Of a DNA stretch of 64,000 bases, positions 55,993 through 63,651 are shown one piece after another. This DNA is from Nostoc sp. 'Lobaria pulmonaria (5183) cyanobiont' (GTDB lineage Bacteria > Cyanobacteriota > Cyanobacteriia > Cyanobacteriales > Nostocaceae): the NCBI RefSeq assembly GCF_002949795.1, contig NZ_CP026692.1, forward strand, positions 5,440,545-5,504,544. Direction: 5' to 3'. Under the pieces are notes generated by a model that saw nothing but the letters and a program-made list of their open reading frames with translations, was not told the DNA's origin and ran no database searches. Both the position numbers and the translations under genes were made by a program. Each line of letters opens with the position of its first letter. Within the stretch, counting starts at the first letter, position 1.

Positions 55993-56844
55993 TTGAAAAC
56001 AGACAGTATCTTTTATCGGATCTTTCAGAGTATCCCCAGCACTTTCTTTGAACTGATTAACCAACCACCCCAACTAGCTAGTGTTTACCAATTTTCTTCA
56101 GTAGAAGTCAAACAACTGGCGTTTAGAATTGATGGTGTCTTTCTCCCAAATACACCAGAGTTACCGATTTATTTTGCCGAAGTGCAATTTCAGTCAGACA
56201 AAAAATTCTACTCACGTTTGTTTACCGAAATCTTTAACTATCTCGACAAAACCGAATTAACTAACAATTGGCGTGGTGTTGTCATCTTCCCCAATCGCAG
56301 CGTTGATACTGGAGATACTGAAAGATATACAGAATTACTCAACTCACAACGAGTAACTCGCGTCTATCTTGACGAATTAAGCTCAATTGAGGCATCATCA
56401 ATCGGCATAGAGACAGTTAAACTCATTATCGAACCTGAATCAACTGCCACAATAAAAGCTATAGAAATAGTCAACAGTGCCCGACAGCAAATTCCAGATG
56501 TCACTACTATTAGGGAAATTATACAATTGATAGAGACGATATTAATTTACAAGTTGCCGCGATTGAGCCAGGAGGAGATTGGAAAAATGTTTGGATCAAA
56601 TGAGTTAAAGCAAACTAGATTTTACCAAGATGTTTTTGCAGAAGGCAGACAAGAAGGGAAACAAGAAGGTAGGCAAGAAGGGAAACAAGAAGGTAGACAA
56701 GAAGGTAGACAAGAAGGGAAACAAGAAGGGAAGTTAGAAGCGATACCCCAGTTATTAGGGTTAGGTTTAAGTATTGAGCAGATAGCTCAAGCGTTAGGTT
56801 TGGACGAACAACTTGTTAGGCAAGCTGCACAACCAAAATTTTAG
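55993..56844 (+). CDS. DUF2887 / Rpn-type PD-(D/E)XK nuclease-like protein
   Basis: 283 residues starting MKTDSIFYRIFQ at TTG 55993. The N-terminal part is a nuclease-like fold with RIDGVF and FAEVQFQ, the Asp and Glu-x-Gln of PD-(D/E)XK enzymes. A run of EGRQ/EGKQ tetrapeptides (residues about 217-245) joins it to a C-terminal LGLSIEQIAQALGL helix pair. These proteins are numerous and mobile in cyanobacteria and resemble transposase-associated Rpn nucleases. Lies between the two divergent hydrogenase units and may be a later insertion. Confidence 0.88.
   Translation: MKTDSIFYRIFQSIPSTFFELINQPPQLASVYQFSSVEVKQLAFRIDGVFLPNTPELPIYFAEVQFQSDKKFYSRLFTEIFNYLDKTELTNNWRGVVIFPNRSVDTGDTERYTELLNSQRVTRVYLDELSSIEASSIGIETVKLIIEPESTATIKAIEIVNSARQQIPDVTTIREIIQLIETILIYKLPRLSQEEIGKMFGSNELKQTRFYQDVFAEGRQEGKQEGRQEGKQEGRQEGRQEGKQEGKLEAIPQLLGLGLSIEQIAQALGLDEQLVRQAAQPKF
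56641..56724 (+). repeat. In-frame 12-bp tandem repeat (7 copies)
   Basis: Seven copies of GAAGGnAGACAA/GAAGGGAAACAA coding for EGRQ or EGKQ, within the nuclease-like gene. The 12-bp unit can change in number without breaking the frame, so the linker length is probably variable between strains. Confidence 0.85.
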
Positions 56845-56865
56845 AACAACTGATATATAGCTAAC

Positions 56866-56887
56866 GGGGTGCAAAGTCTTGTGCCCC
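56866..56887 (+). terminator. Hairpin terminator of the nuclease-like gene
   Basis: GGGGTGCAA and TTGTGCCCC pair over 9 bp (two G-T pairs) with a 4-base loop, followed by AATATTTT. Confidence 0.7.
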
Positions 56888-56970
56888 AATATTTTGCTGA
56901 ATTTTACTTGGTTATCACATTAAAATATGACTGCTTAAAATACTCATACTTTTGTAAAAATTAACAGTTA

Positions 56971-56984
56971 GTAGTAATTATTAC
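56971..56984 (+). promoter_or_regulatory. Consensus NtcA site upstream of hupSL
   Basis: GTAGTAATTATTAC matches GTA-N8-TAC exactly. It is centred 527 nt before the hupS start. In N. punctiforme hupSL, as I recall, transcription starts about 259 nt before hupS and an NtcA site lies about 258 nt above that; the present position would put it about 268 nt above such a start. NtcA is the nitrogen-control regulator needed for hupSL expression in heterocysts. Site match is seen; function is inferred. Confidence 0.6.
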
Positions 56985-57044
56985 AGAGTTTTAACAGTAA
57001 TTAAGGTGATTTATGATGAAAAAAATACTTATGTTGACGAGTTT

Positions 57045-57195
57045 CGACTTACCTCGGCTCCGGCTCCATCGAGCGAAGTCGAGATGCTCGGCACGAGTCG
57101 CTCAACTCTCGACCACTCAGTTGGTTGAGCGAACTTGTACTGAGCGAAGTCGTTGGCGCAGCCTCTGCAAGAGTTGTAGTCGAAACCAACGGCTA
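57045..57195. repeat. Dispersed GC-rich Nostoc repeat in the hupSL promoter region
   Basis: Less AT-rich than the surroundings, with GAGCGAAGTCGAGATGCTC, GAGCGAACTTGTACTGAGCG and GCGCAGCCTCTGCAAGAG pieces that also occur as dispersed repeats in this window. It lies between the NtcA site and the expected transcription start. Short frames through it are not genes. Confidence 0.65.
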
Positions 57196-57301
57196 TGGTA
57201 ATTTTATTACTAGAATTCACCTAATTCAGTAGACAAGATTATTTAACGTCAGTAACTAAAAAACGATAATTCTGTTTTTACTATTTTTTATTTATTAAAT
57301 C

Positions 57302-57317
57302 TGTTACGAGTATAACA
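57302..57317 (+). promoter_or_regulatory. Palindrome TGTTA-N6-TAACA upstream of hupS
   Basis: A 5-bp perfect inverted repeat with a 6-base spacer (TGTTACGAGTATAACA), fitting the relaxed NtcA pattern TGT-N10-ACA. It lies 188-203 nt before the hupS start, in the likely 5' leader. It may be a second regulator site; no -10 box of the expected spacing is convincing. Confidence 0.35.
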
Positions 57318-57504
57318 AACATAATATTTTCAAACAATCTCGTAAAAACTTTAGCTATTGTTAATGATTAATTCTTTTTTAATGAAATAGAATTCAATAA
57401 AAAAATATCTTAAAATTGAAAAATAAATATTGATAAACAGGTGAAACCTTGCAAGCATTATCACCTACATCATGCATGGGAAACAATAGAAAAACGCATA
57501 GCCG

Positions 57505-58467
57505 ATGACTAATGTACTATGGCTACAAGGTGGTGCTTGTTCCGGCAACACCATGTCATTCCTCAACGCCGAAGAACCGACAGTCTGCGATTTAATTGCC
57601 GACTTTGGCATCAATTTACTTTGGCATCCATCCTTGGGGTTAGAAATAGGCAACAACTTGCAAACAATGCTGCGAGATTGCATTTCTGGCACAATTCCCC
57701 TAGATATCTTGGTATTTGAAGGCAGTGTTGTTAACGCCCCCAACGGCACTGGCGAATGGAATCGGTTTGCCGATCGCGCCATGAAAGATTGGTTAGCAGA
57801 CCTCGCCAAAGTTGCTCATTTTATCGTAGCTGTGGGAGACTGTGCAACCTGGGGAGGAATTCCTGCCATGTCACCCAACCCCACCGAATCGGAAGGTTTG
57901 CAATTTCTCAAGCGTCAAGAAGGCGGCTTTTTAGGTAAAGACTTCTTGTCTCAAGCCGGATTACCTGTAATTAATATACCTGGATGTCCCGCCCATCCCG
58001 ACTGGATTACGCAGATATTAGTTGCGATCGCTACTGGACGCATAGCAGACATTGCTTTCGATGAACTAAATCGTCCCCAAACCTTCTTCAACACCTATAC
58101 CCAAACAGGTTGTACCCGCAACGTCCACTTTGCCTACAAAGCCTCAACCGCCGAATTTGGTCAGCGTAAAGGCTGCCTATTTTATGACTTGGGTTGTCGC
58201 GGCCCCATGACTCATTCCTCCTGCAACCGCATCTTATGGAATCGCGTTTCCTCCAAAACTCGCGCCGGAATGCCTTGTTTAGGTTGCACAGAACCAGAAT
58301 TTCCCTTTTTTGACCTCAAACCAGGAACTGTATTCAAAACCCAAACAGTAATGGGAGTTCCCAAAGAATTACCGCCAGGTGTGAACAAAAAAGACTACGC
58401 CTTACTCACAATGATCGCCAAAGATGCCACACCAGCTTGGGCAGAAGAAGACTTTTTTACAGTTTAG
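57505..58467 (+). CDS. hupS: Uptake [NiFe]-hydrogenase small subunit
   Basis: A 320-residue Fe-S protein that passes electrons from the active site. There is no Tat signal peptide, as usual in cyanobacterial HupS. The proximal cluster region reads GGACSGNTMS, with Asn14 where most small subunits have Cys; other cluster ligands are in VGDCATWGG, NIPGCPAHP, QTGCTRNVH, KGCLFYDLGCRGP, SSCNR and GMPCLGCTEP. With HupL it recycles H2 made by nitrogenase in heterocysts. It is 94 bp before hupL and transcribed with it. Confidence 0.97.
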   Translation: MTNVLWLQGGACSGNTMSFLNAEEPTVCDLIADFGINLLWHPSLGLEIGNNLQTMLRDCISGTIPLDILVFEGSVVNAPNGTGEWNRFADRAMKDWLADLAKVAHFIVAVGDCATWGGIPAMSPNPTESEGLQFLKRQEGGFLGKDFLSQAGLPVINIPGCPAHPDWITQILVAIATGRIADIAFDELNRPQTFFNTYTQTGCTRNVHFAYKASTAEFGQRKGCLFYDLGCRGPMTHSSCNRILWNRVSSKTRAGMPCLGCTEPEFPFFDLKPGTVFKTQTVMGVPKELPPGVNKKDYALLTMIAKDATPAWAEEDFFTV

Positions 58468-58561
58468 TCATTAGTCATTAGTCCTTTGTCATTTGTGAAA
58501 AACTAATGACCAATGACCAATGACCAATGACCAATGACCAATGACAAAGGACAAATAACAA
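58468..58561 (+). repeat. hupS-hupL spacer with AATGACC heptads and hairpin
   Basis: Six perfect AATGACC heptads plus one AATGACA (58505-58553). AGTCCTTTGTCATTTGT before them and CAATGACAAAGGACAAAT behind them are reverse complements, so a long hairpin can form between the two cistrons. Short tandem repeats and a hairpin at this place are known from other Nostoc strains. Confidence 0.88.
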
Positions 58562-60157
58562 ATGGGAATTCAATCATTAGATATATCGCCCGTCGGTAGA
58601 GTTGAAGGCGATTTAGATGTTCGAGTCGATATTGAACATGGAAGAGTAGTTAACGCTTGGACACATGCCGAACTTTTCCGAGGATTTGAAGTTATCCTAC
58701 GCGGTAAAGACCCCCAAGCCGGATTAATTGTCACACCTCGTATTTGCGGAATTTGCGGCGGTTCTCACCTGACTTGTGCATCTTGGGCATTAGATACAGC
58801 TTGGGAAACAGAAGTTCCGCGCAATGCAATTCTGGCAAGAAACTTAGGACAAATTGTCGAGACAATTCAAAGCATCCCCCGTTATTTTTATGGACTCTTT
58901 GCCATTGATTTAACCAATAAAAAATACCGCAATAGTCGCTTTTATGACGAAGCTGTGAAACGTTTTGCCGCTTTCACTGGTAAATCTTATGAATTAGGCA
59001 TAACAATTTCTGCTAAACCCGTAGAAATTTATGCACTATTAGGCGGACAATGGCCCCATTCTAGTTACATGGTTCCTGGTGGTGTGATGTGCGCCCCAAC
59101 TTTAACAGACATTACCCGCGCTTGGGCGATTCTAGAATATTTCCGCACCAATTGGTTAGAACCAGTGTGGTTGGGTTGTTCTTTAGAACGCTACGAACAA
59201 ATCGAGACTTATGACGACTTCAGAGACTGGTTAGATGAAAACCGAAATCATCGAGATTCCGACTTGGGTTTTTATTGGCGCATGGGTTTAGACATCGGTC
59301 TAGATAGATATGGCGCTGGTGTTGGTAAATATGTCACTTGGGGATATTTAGCCCATGAAGATAAATACCAAAAGCCGACTATCGAAGGACGAAATGCGGC
59401 GATGATCATGAAAAATGGAGTGTACGACAGCTTCACACACACTCACAGCTTAATGGATCAGTCATTTACCCGCGAGAATACGACTCACTCTTGGTACGAT
59501 GAAGGGACAGAAGATATTCATCCTAGCGATCGCACCACTAAACCGACTGCAATCAATACAAAAGACTTCGATAACGCCTACTCTTGGTCGAGTGCAGTCC
59601 TGCACAAAGACTTCGGACGTTTGGAAACTGGCCCCTTAGCGCGGCAATTAGTAGCTGGTGGTAAACATGGCGAATCTTGGCAGCACTACGACGGATTTAT
59701 CCTTGATGTCTTCAAACGAATGGGTGGTGCTAGTGTTCATGTGCGTCAGCTAGCACGAGTTCACGAACTTGTCAAGTTATATCGTCAAGCTGAACACTGT
59801 TTACGTGAATTCAAGTTAAACGACCCTTGGTATATCAAACCCACAGAAAAAGATGGTCGCGGTTGGGGTGCAACGGAAGCAGCACGGGGTTCCTTGTCTC
59901 ACTGGGTGGAAGTAGAGGGCGGTAAGATTAAGAATTACCAGGTGATTGCCCCAGGTACTTGGAATATTGGCCCTCGTGACGGTGATGGAATCCGCGGCCC
60001 GATTGAAGAAGCTTTAATTGGCACACCCATTTACGATTCTAGCGATCCTGTGGAAGTTGGTCATGTGGCGCGATCGTTTGATTCTTGTTTGGTGTGTACA
60101 GTTCACGCCCACGATGCTAAGACTGGTGAAGAGTTAGCGCGTTTTCGGACTGCGTAG
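58562..60157 (+). CDS. hupL: Uptake [NiFe]-hydrogenase large subunit, uninterrupted
   Basis: A 531-residue protein. The NiFe ligands are Cys62 and Cys65 (RICGICGGSH) and Cys509 and Cys512 (DSCLVCTVH). HupW should cut after His515, removing a 16-residue tail (AHDAKTG...). In Anabaena PCC 7120 hupL is split by a 9-11 kb element that XisC excises in heterocysts; here the frame is continuous and no element or xisC is seen. HupL oxidises H2 and HypA-F build its metal centre. Confidence 0.97.
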   Translation: MGIQSLDISPVGRVEGDLDVRVDIEHGRVVNAWTHAELFRGFEVILRGKDPQAGLIVTPRICGICGGSHLTCASWALDTAWETEVPRNAILARNLGQIVETIQSIPRYFYGLFAIDLTNKKYRNSRFYDEAVKRFAAFTGKSYELGITISAKPVEIYALLGGQWPHSSYMVPGGVMCAPTLTDITRAWAILEYFRTNWLEPVWLGCSLERYEQIETYDDFRDWLDENRNHRDSDLGFYWRMGLDIGLDRYGAGVGKYVTWGYLAHEDKYQKPTIEGRNAAMIMKNGVYDSFTHTHSLMDQSFTRENTTHSWYDEGTEDIHPSDRTTKPTAINTKDFDNAYSWSSAVLHKDFGRLETGPLARQLVAGGKHGESWQHYDGFILDVFKRMGGASVHVRQLARVHELVKLYRQAEHCLREFKLNDPWYIKPTEKDGRGWGATEAARGSLSHWVEVEGGKIKNYQVIAPGTWNIGPRDGDGIRGPIEEALIGTPIYDSSDPVEVGHVARSFDSCLVCTVHAHDAKTGEELARFRTA

Positions 60158-60446
60158 AGGATGTTAATTTCTAATAGCTAATGGCTAATTATTTTTCAGT
60201 TAGTCATTAGCTGTGTTTTTTACTATGTTAGATATTATGCCATGATTAGAAATAGCTATGGCATGAGGAAAAAGTTTATGACTATAACTATAGAAGCTCT
60301 TTATGAACAAGGGGTACTCAGGTTATCACAGCACCAAAGAAGCGATCGCCCCTAATTTATACTCAAATAAAATGCGTAGGCATAGCCAGCTGTAGGCATC
60401 ACGTAGCGTGTCGGAGGCGATCGCATCATTGACAAATTCATATTTA
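60158..60446. other. Spacer behind hupL with repeats and a gene remnant
   Basis: Contains a TTAGTCATTAGC-type hairpin (60162-60210), the DUF104 remnant at 60278-60355, and a dispersed ATGCGTAGGCATAGCC...CGGAGGCGATCGC repeat (60371-60424). The hairpin may end hupSL transcription. Confidence 0.55.
60278..60355 (+). pseudogene. Truncated DUF104 (AF2212-like antitoxin) remnant
   Basis: MTITIEALYEQGVLRLSQH resembles the first third of DUF104 antitoxins (MTITxEAIYENGVLKPL). The frame stops after 25 residues in a GCGATCGCCCCTAA, so the rest is missing. GAGGAAAAA precedes the ATG. Confidence 0.5.
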
Positions 60447-60854
60447 TTACTCAGATTTTGGTTCGATCTCAAATTCCAGTTTGGAACGGTAGAAACACAC
60501 ATCAAATTCTAGGAAAAAGTTTGTCTGTCCAAGAATCAAGGGTACATTCGCTCTTCTCACCCAAGCAAATGCCAGTTGAACTGGCGCAAAGTTACCGATC
60601 TCAACGTTTGCAAAGAATGGCATTGCTGGCATATTGCTCAGGTTGCCTGCTAATTGAATAATCGCCCTGCTATCATCCCAAACTCCACCTAACTCAATAC
60701 CAATTTCATCGGGCAAGACATTTACAGTTGCACCACTGTCCACTAATCCAAGAGCTTCAACAGTTTTATCACCCTGACGAAGACAAAGTGGAATCCGTGG
60801 CAAATTGTCAAACTCATTTTGGGAAGGGTCAGTGGTCGAATATTTGAATCGCAT
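60447..60854 (-). CDS. Retropepsin-like aspartyl protease
   Basis: A 135-residue clan AA protease-like protein. The catalytic motif is LVDSGATVNVLP near residue 36, and a Leu-Ile-Leu-Gly end motif (VPLILGQTNFF) lies near 110, the usual retropepsin flap/psi pattern. It is 10 bp behind the small gene at 60865-61068, a pair that occurs often in Nostoc genomes. Substrate unknown. Confidence 0.85.
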   Translation of the reverse strand: MRFKYSTTDPSQNEFDNLPRIPLCLRQGDKTVEALGLVDSGATVNVLPDEIGIELGGVWDDSRAIIQLAGNLSNMPAMPFFANVEIGNFAPVQLAFAWVRRANVPLILGQTNFFLEFDVCFYRSKLEFEIEPKSE

Positions 60855-60864
60855 GTGGTCAGAC

Positions 60865-61068
60865 CTAATCTTCCTGTTTCAAGGCTTGCATGAGAATTTC
60901 ACCTGCACCAAACGAATTGTAGGGTGTAGGCAAATCATAGGTCTTAAATGGTTCTAGAGGCGAAATATCTTCGTTAGTATCCAATTCTTCTGCCAAAATG
61001 CGAATTAGCTTAATTTTTTCTGACATAGAGAGTTTCCTGACAGCAGGAAGTAGCTCAGTGAGTGTCAT
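60865..61068 (-). CDS. Small partner protein of the aspartyl protease
   Basis: 67 residues, starting MTLTELLPAVRKLSMSEKIKLIRILAEEL, a helical segment of the kind seen in small antitoxin-like proteins, then an acidic, Pro-rich tail with YNSFGAGEILMQAL. Precedes the protease gene by 10 bp, so both probably form one unit. Role unknown; an inhibitor or substrate of the protease is possible. Confidence 0.75.
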   Translation of the reverse strand: MTLTELLPAVRKLSMSEKIKLIRILAEELDTNEDISPLEPFKTYDLPTPYNSFGAGEILMQALKQED

Positions 61069-61194
61069 GTTTCGCGCTCCATTTCTCCAACTAGGGTTAC
61101 TTACAGCTTACTGGATTAGTCATTTACCTGAGCGTAGGCGTAGCCCGTCGTAGACATCGCCTTTGTACCATTATGACAATCAAAGTAAACTTAC

Positions 61195-61863
61195 TTATCC
61201 CCTAAAAGCAATACCAAAAAACAGATTTATCAACGCCTTACCAAAAAATAGCCAATCTAACCAAAATACAATGTGAAGAATTGCTATTACCCAAAATACA
61301 ACTTGATAAGAAACTTTACTGCTTTTGTGACGTAGCCTCTGTTGGGCAACAAATGCACCTAACCAACCACCCATAAATTCGCATAGATGTAAAGTATTTT
61401 CTTGCTTTCTCCATCGTCCTTGTTGTGCACGAGATTTATCATCGGCATATAGCCTAAAGGTAATTAAACTCATGACAGGATAAAGAATTAGAGGAATTGG
61501 GTTGCCAGTTGTGAGTGCAAGATGAATTGAACCCAATCCAGGTAGTAAAGATAGAAGTAATGTCTTTAATGCTAATGATGTAGATTTGTCTACAGTTCTG
61601 GATATAGACTTCTTTGGTGCGGTAGTAGATGAGGATTTTGATGTAAATCCTTCGATAGAAGCATTGCAAGCGCGTACTTTGCCATCTTTACTAGCTGTTA
61701 ATTGATAACAAATTAAATCACCAACTTGGGGACGATGGTTAACGTCTTTCAATGCTGTAATGTGTAAAAAGACTTCTTGACTACCATCATCGGGTTGTAT
61801 GAAACCAAACCCGCGATCGTCCTTCCATTTGATTACTTGCCCTTTGTGTAAAGCAGGTTTCAT
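61195..61863 (-). CDS. Cold-shock domain / DUF1294 membrane protein
   Basis: 222 residues from ATG 61863. The N-terminal 70 residues are a cold-shock OB fold with KGQVIKWKDDRGFGFIQPDDG and VFLHITAL (RNP-1/RNP-2-like). Then follows a Ser/Thr/Lys linker and a DUF1294 membrane part with several helices and the motif FMGGWLGAFVAQQRLRHK. The domain joining RNA binding to a membrane anchor is known from other bacteria. Monocistronic. Confidence 0.9.
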   Translation of the reverse strand: MKPALHKGQVIKWKDDRGFGFIQPDDGSQEVFLHITALKDVNHRPQVGDLICYQLTASKDGKVRACNASIEGFTSKSSSTTAPKKSISRTVDKSTSLALKTLLLSLLPGLGSIHLALTTGNPIPLILYPVMSLITFRLYADDKSRAQQGRWRKQENTLHLCEFMGGWLGAFVAQQRLRHKSSKVSYQVVFWVIAILHIVFWLDWLFFGKALINLFFGIAFRG

Positions 61864-61927
61864 AAACAAATTATATATTTATACTTGTCTTCTAGTGTGC
61901 CTTTGTCTACACAAATACACAACACCA

Positions 61928-62148
61928 AAAATGCGTAGGCGTAGCCCGTCGGAGACATCACGCCATCAACTATTTTAACTGGAGAGTGAAGAATGAGGAA
62001 AATGAGGGAGAAATAACCTATACCCAATGCCCTATACCCAATGCTTTATATTCAAAACTCGTAGCGTAACACACTAAAACTTATAGAAATAGTGGGTTAG
62101 GCTTGCGTTAATTCACTTCAACAAAACAGAAATTTTCAAGGTAAGCTT
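61928..62148. other. Spacer with dispersed repeats before the hupW region
   Basis: ATGCGTAGGCGTAGCCCGTCGGAGACATCACGCC (61930-61963) is a dispersed repeat also at 61131-61160. ATACCCAATGCCCTATACCCAATGC (62024-62044) is another. The right end should hold the promoter of the next gene. Confidence 0.55.
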
Positions 62149-62571
62149 GTGTCTGATTTAGCGCTCCACGAATATCTCCCTCGCGTTCCCGATGCTGCAT
62201 TGCAAGAATACATAGAATGGTGTGTTTTAGAGCAGGCAAAAGCCGCAGAATGTAACTTTACTCCTGATAGAAGTAAGTTAGAGAATTTGCCACCAGAAGA
62301 CTACGTTCCTAAACTTGTCGAGCAGTTCATGAAAGTTAAACCAGACCCAATTAAAGCCGGTTTGGTAGCTGCGATCGCTGGTAAGGAAGCTGACAAACAC
62401 GCTTTATCTGGTCTAGCGATCGCAGCCGATTTTGTATCTCTTTATGTCAAGTACTTAATTCCTAAAGAGGGAAGTACTAAAGAAGATGCTGACGAAATAT
62501 TAACTAAAGCATCACAAAATCAGTCTGAGAAACTTACTGAAATTGCCAGGAAACATGGTGTAGAGTTCTAG
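62149..62571 (+). CDS. Conserved hypothetical protein upstream of hupW
   Basis: 140 residues from GTG 62149, with AAGGTAAG upstream. Mostly helical and soluble; no motif is recognised. It lies 187 bp before hupW on the same strand but a hairpin terminator sits between them, so co-transcription is doubtful. Confidence 0.7.
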   Translation: MSDLALHEYLPRVPDAALQEYIEWCVLEQAKAAECNFTPDRSKLENLPPEDYVPKLVEQFMKVKPDPIKAGLVAAIAGKEADKHALSGLAIAADFVSLYVKYLIPKEGSTKEDADEILTKASQNQSEKLTEIARKHGVEF

Positions 62572-62595
62572 ATTCCTGCTGAGAATTTAGTTTTT

Positions 62596-62631
62596 CAGAG
62601 GCTTTGTCTATATTATTAGTCAGAGCCTCTG
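62596..62631 (+). terminator. Hairpin terminator before hupW
   Basis: CAGAGGCTTTG (62596-62606) and CAGAGCCTCTG (62621-62631) pair over 11 bp with one G-T pair, then TTTTAG follows. Confidence 0.8.
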
Positions 62632-62758
62632 TTTTAGTCACTACTGATTGCCTAATTTAGAAACTTTAGTTACCGTTGATTATTGAATTGCGATCGCTCC
62701 ATCCTCCGATCGCGCTTTAACTGAATTTGCAACTAGTTAAACAATTAAATCTCATCCC

Positions 62759-63232
62759 ATGCTAACTATTATCGGTTGCGGCAATCTCAATCGCAATGAC
62801 GATGCAGTAGGCGTAATCATTGCCCAACGCTTACAAAAATATCTAGCTGAAAATCCTCATCCTGATGTGCGAGTATATGACTGTGGTACCGCAGGGATGG
62901 AAGTAATGTTTCAAGCTAGAGGTAGTAAACAATTAGTAATTATTGATGCAAGTTCAACTGGTTCTGAACCTGGTGCTGTGTTTAAAGTTCCAGGAAAAGA
63001 ACTGGAAGCTTTGCCAGAAGCAAGTTATAACTTGCACGATTTTCGTTGGGATAATGCTTTAGCCGCCGGACGGAAAATCTTTCAAAATGATTTTCCCGAA
63101 GATGTAACAGTTTATTTAATTGAAGCAGCAAATCTTGGTTTGGGACTAGAGTTAAGTCCTGTTGTCAAACATTCTGCTGATTTGGTTTTTGAAGAGGTAG
63201 CTGCACTTATCAGCCAGAATATTAACTTTTAA
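62759..63232 (+). CDS. hupW: HupL-specific maturation protease
   Basis: A 157-residue HybD/HupW-type endopeptidase. Residues that bind nickel in this family are Asp14/Asp15 (GCGNLNRNDDAVG), Asp63 (VIIDASS) and His93 (YNLHDF); His93 has the same number as in E. coli HybD. It removes the 16-residue C-terminal tail of HupL after nickel insertion. It lies 2.6 kb behind hupL. Confidence 0.95.
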   Translation: MLTIIGCGNLNRNDDAVGVIIAQRLQKYLAENPHPDVRVYDCGTAGMEVMFQARGSKQLVIIDASSTGSEPGAVFKVPGKELEALPEASYNLHDFRWDNALAAGRKIFQNDFPEDVTVYLIEAANLGLGLELSPVVKHSADLVFEEVAALISQNINF

Positions 63233-63258
63233 TTAACAATCGAAAATCGAAAATCGAA

Positions 63259-63633
63259 TTATGCCCAATCCCGATAAACAGAAAGTTCATCTACCCTCAT
63301 TTCAAAAGGTACTACTTGACTCTCTGGCGGACAAACACGGATTTTCGCACTGCTGACAATTCCATATAGTAATGTTCCCATTGGCACGATTTGTTGTAAA
63401 ATACGCCAATTAGTAACTTGATCGGGACATTCAATTACCAATGTGAGAGCATTGGCATGGGTTGTGACATACCACCGACAATCAGATAGAAGATTTTGAA
63501 TTGTGCGATCGCAAGCGTCATAAAAGTATCTACTAATAGAATCCTCTAGTTGCTGCCGCAGTATAATATCTGCTGATGTTGGTTGTATCGGATGTGAGTC
63601 ATCACCATTTAAGTAATACATCTTTCTAGCCAT
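63259..63633 (-). CDS. Orphan 124-residue protein, copy 2 (beside nitroreductase)
   Basis: A gap-free paralogue of the protein at 44054-44428, 124 residues each, sharing ACDR, LLSDCRWYVTTHA, CPD, KIRVCPP and SVYRDWA. It lies 18 bp behind the nitroreductase-like gene on the same strand. Function unknown; see findings. Confidence 0.75.
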   Translation of the reverse strand: MARKMYYLNGDDSHPIQPTSADIILRQQLEDSISRYFYDACDRTIQNLLSDCRWYVTTHANALTLVIECPDQVTNWRILQQIVPMGTLLYGIVSSAKIRVCPPESQVVPFEMRVDELSVYRDWA

Positions 63634-63651
63634 CTCTCTTTAGCTTCCTGC

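Noticed and set aside
57013..57201. 62-codon frame upstream of hupS
   Set aside because: Encoded by the dispersed repeat; no protein-like composition.
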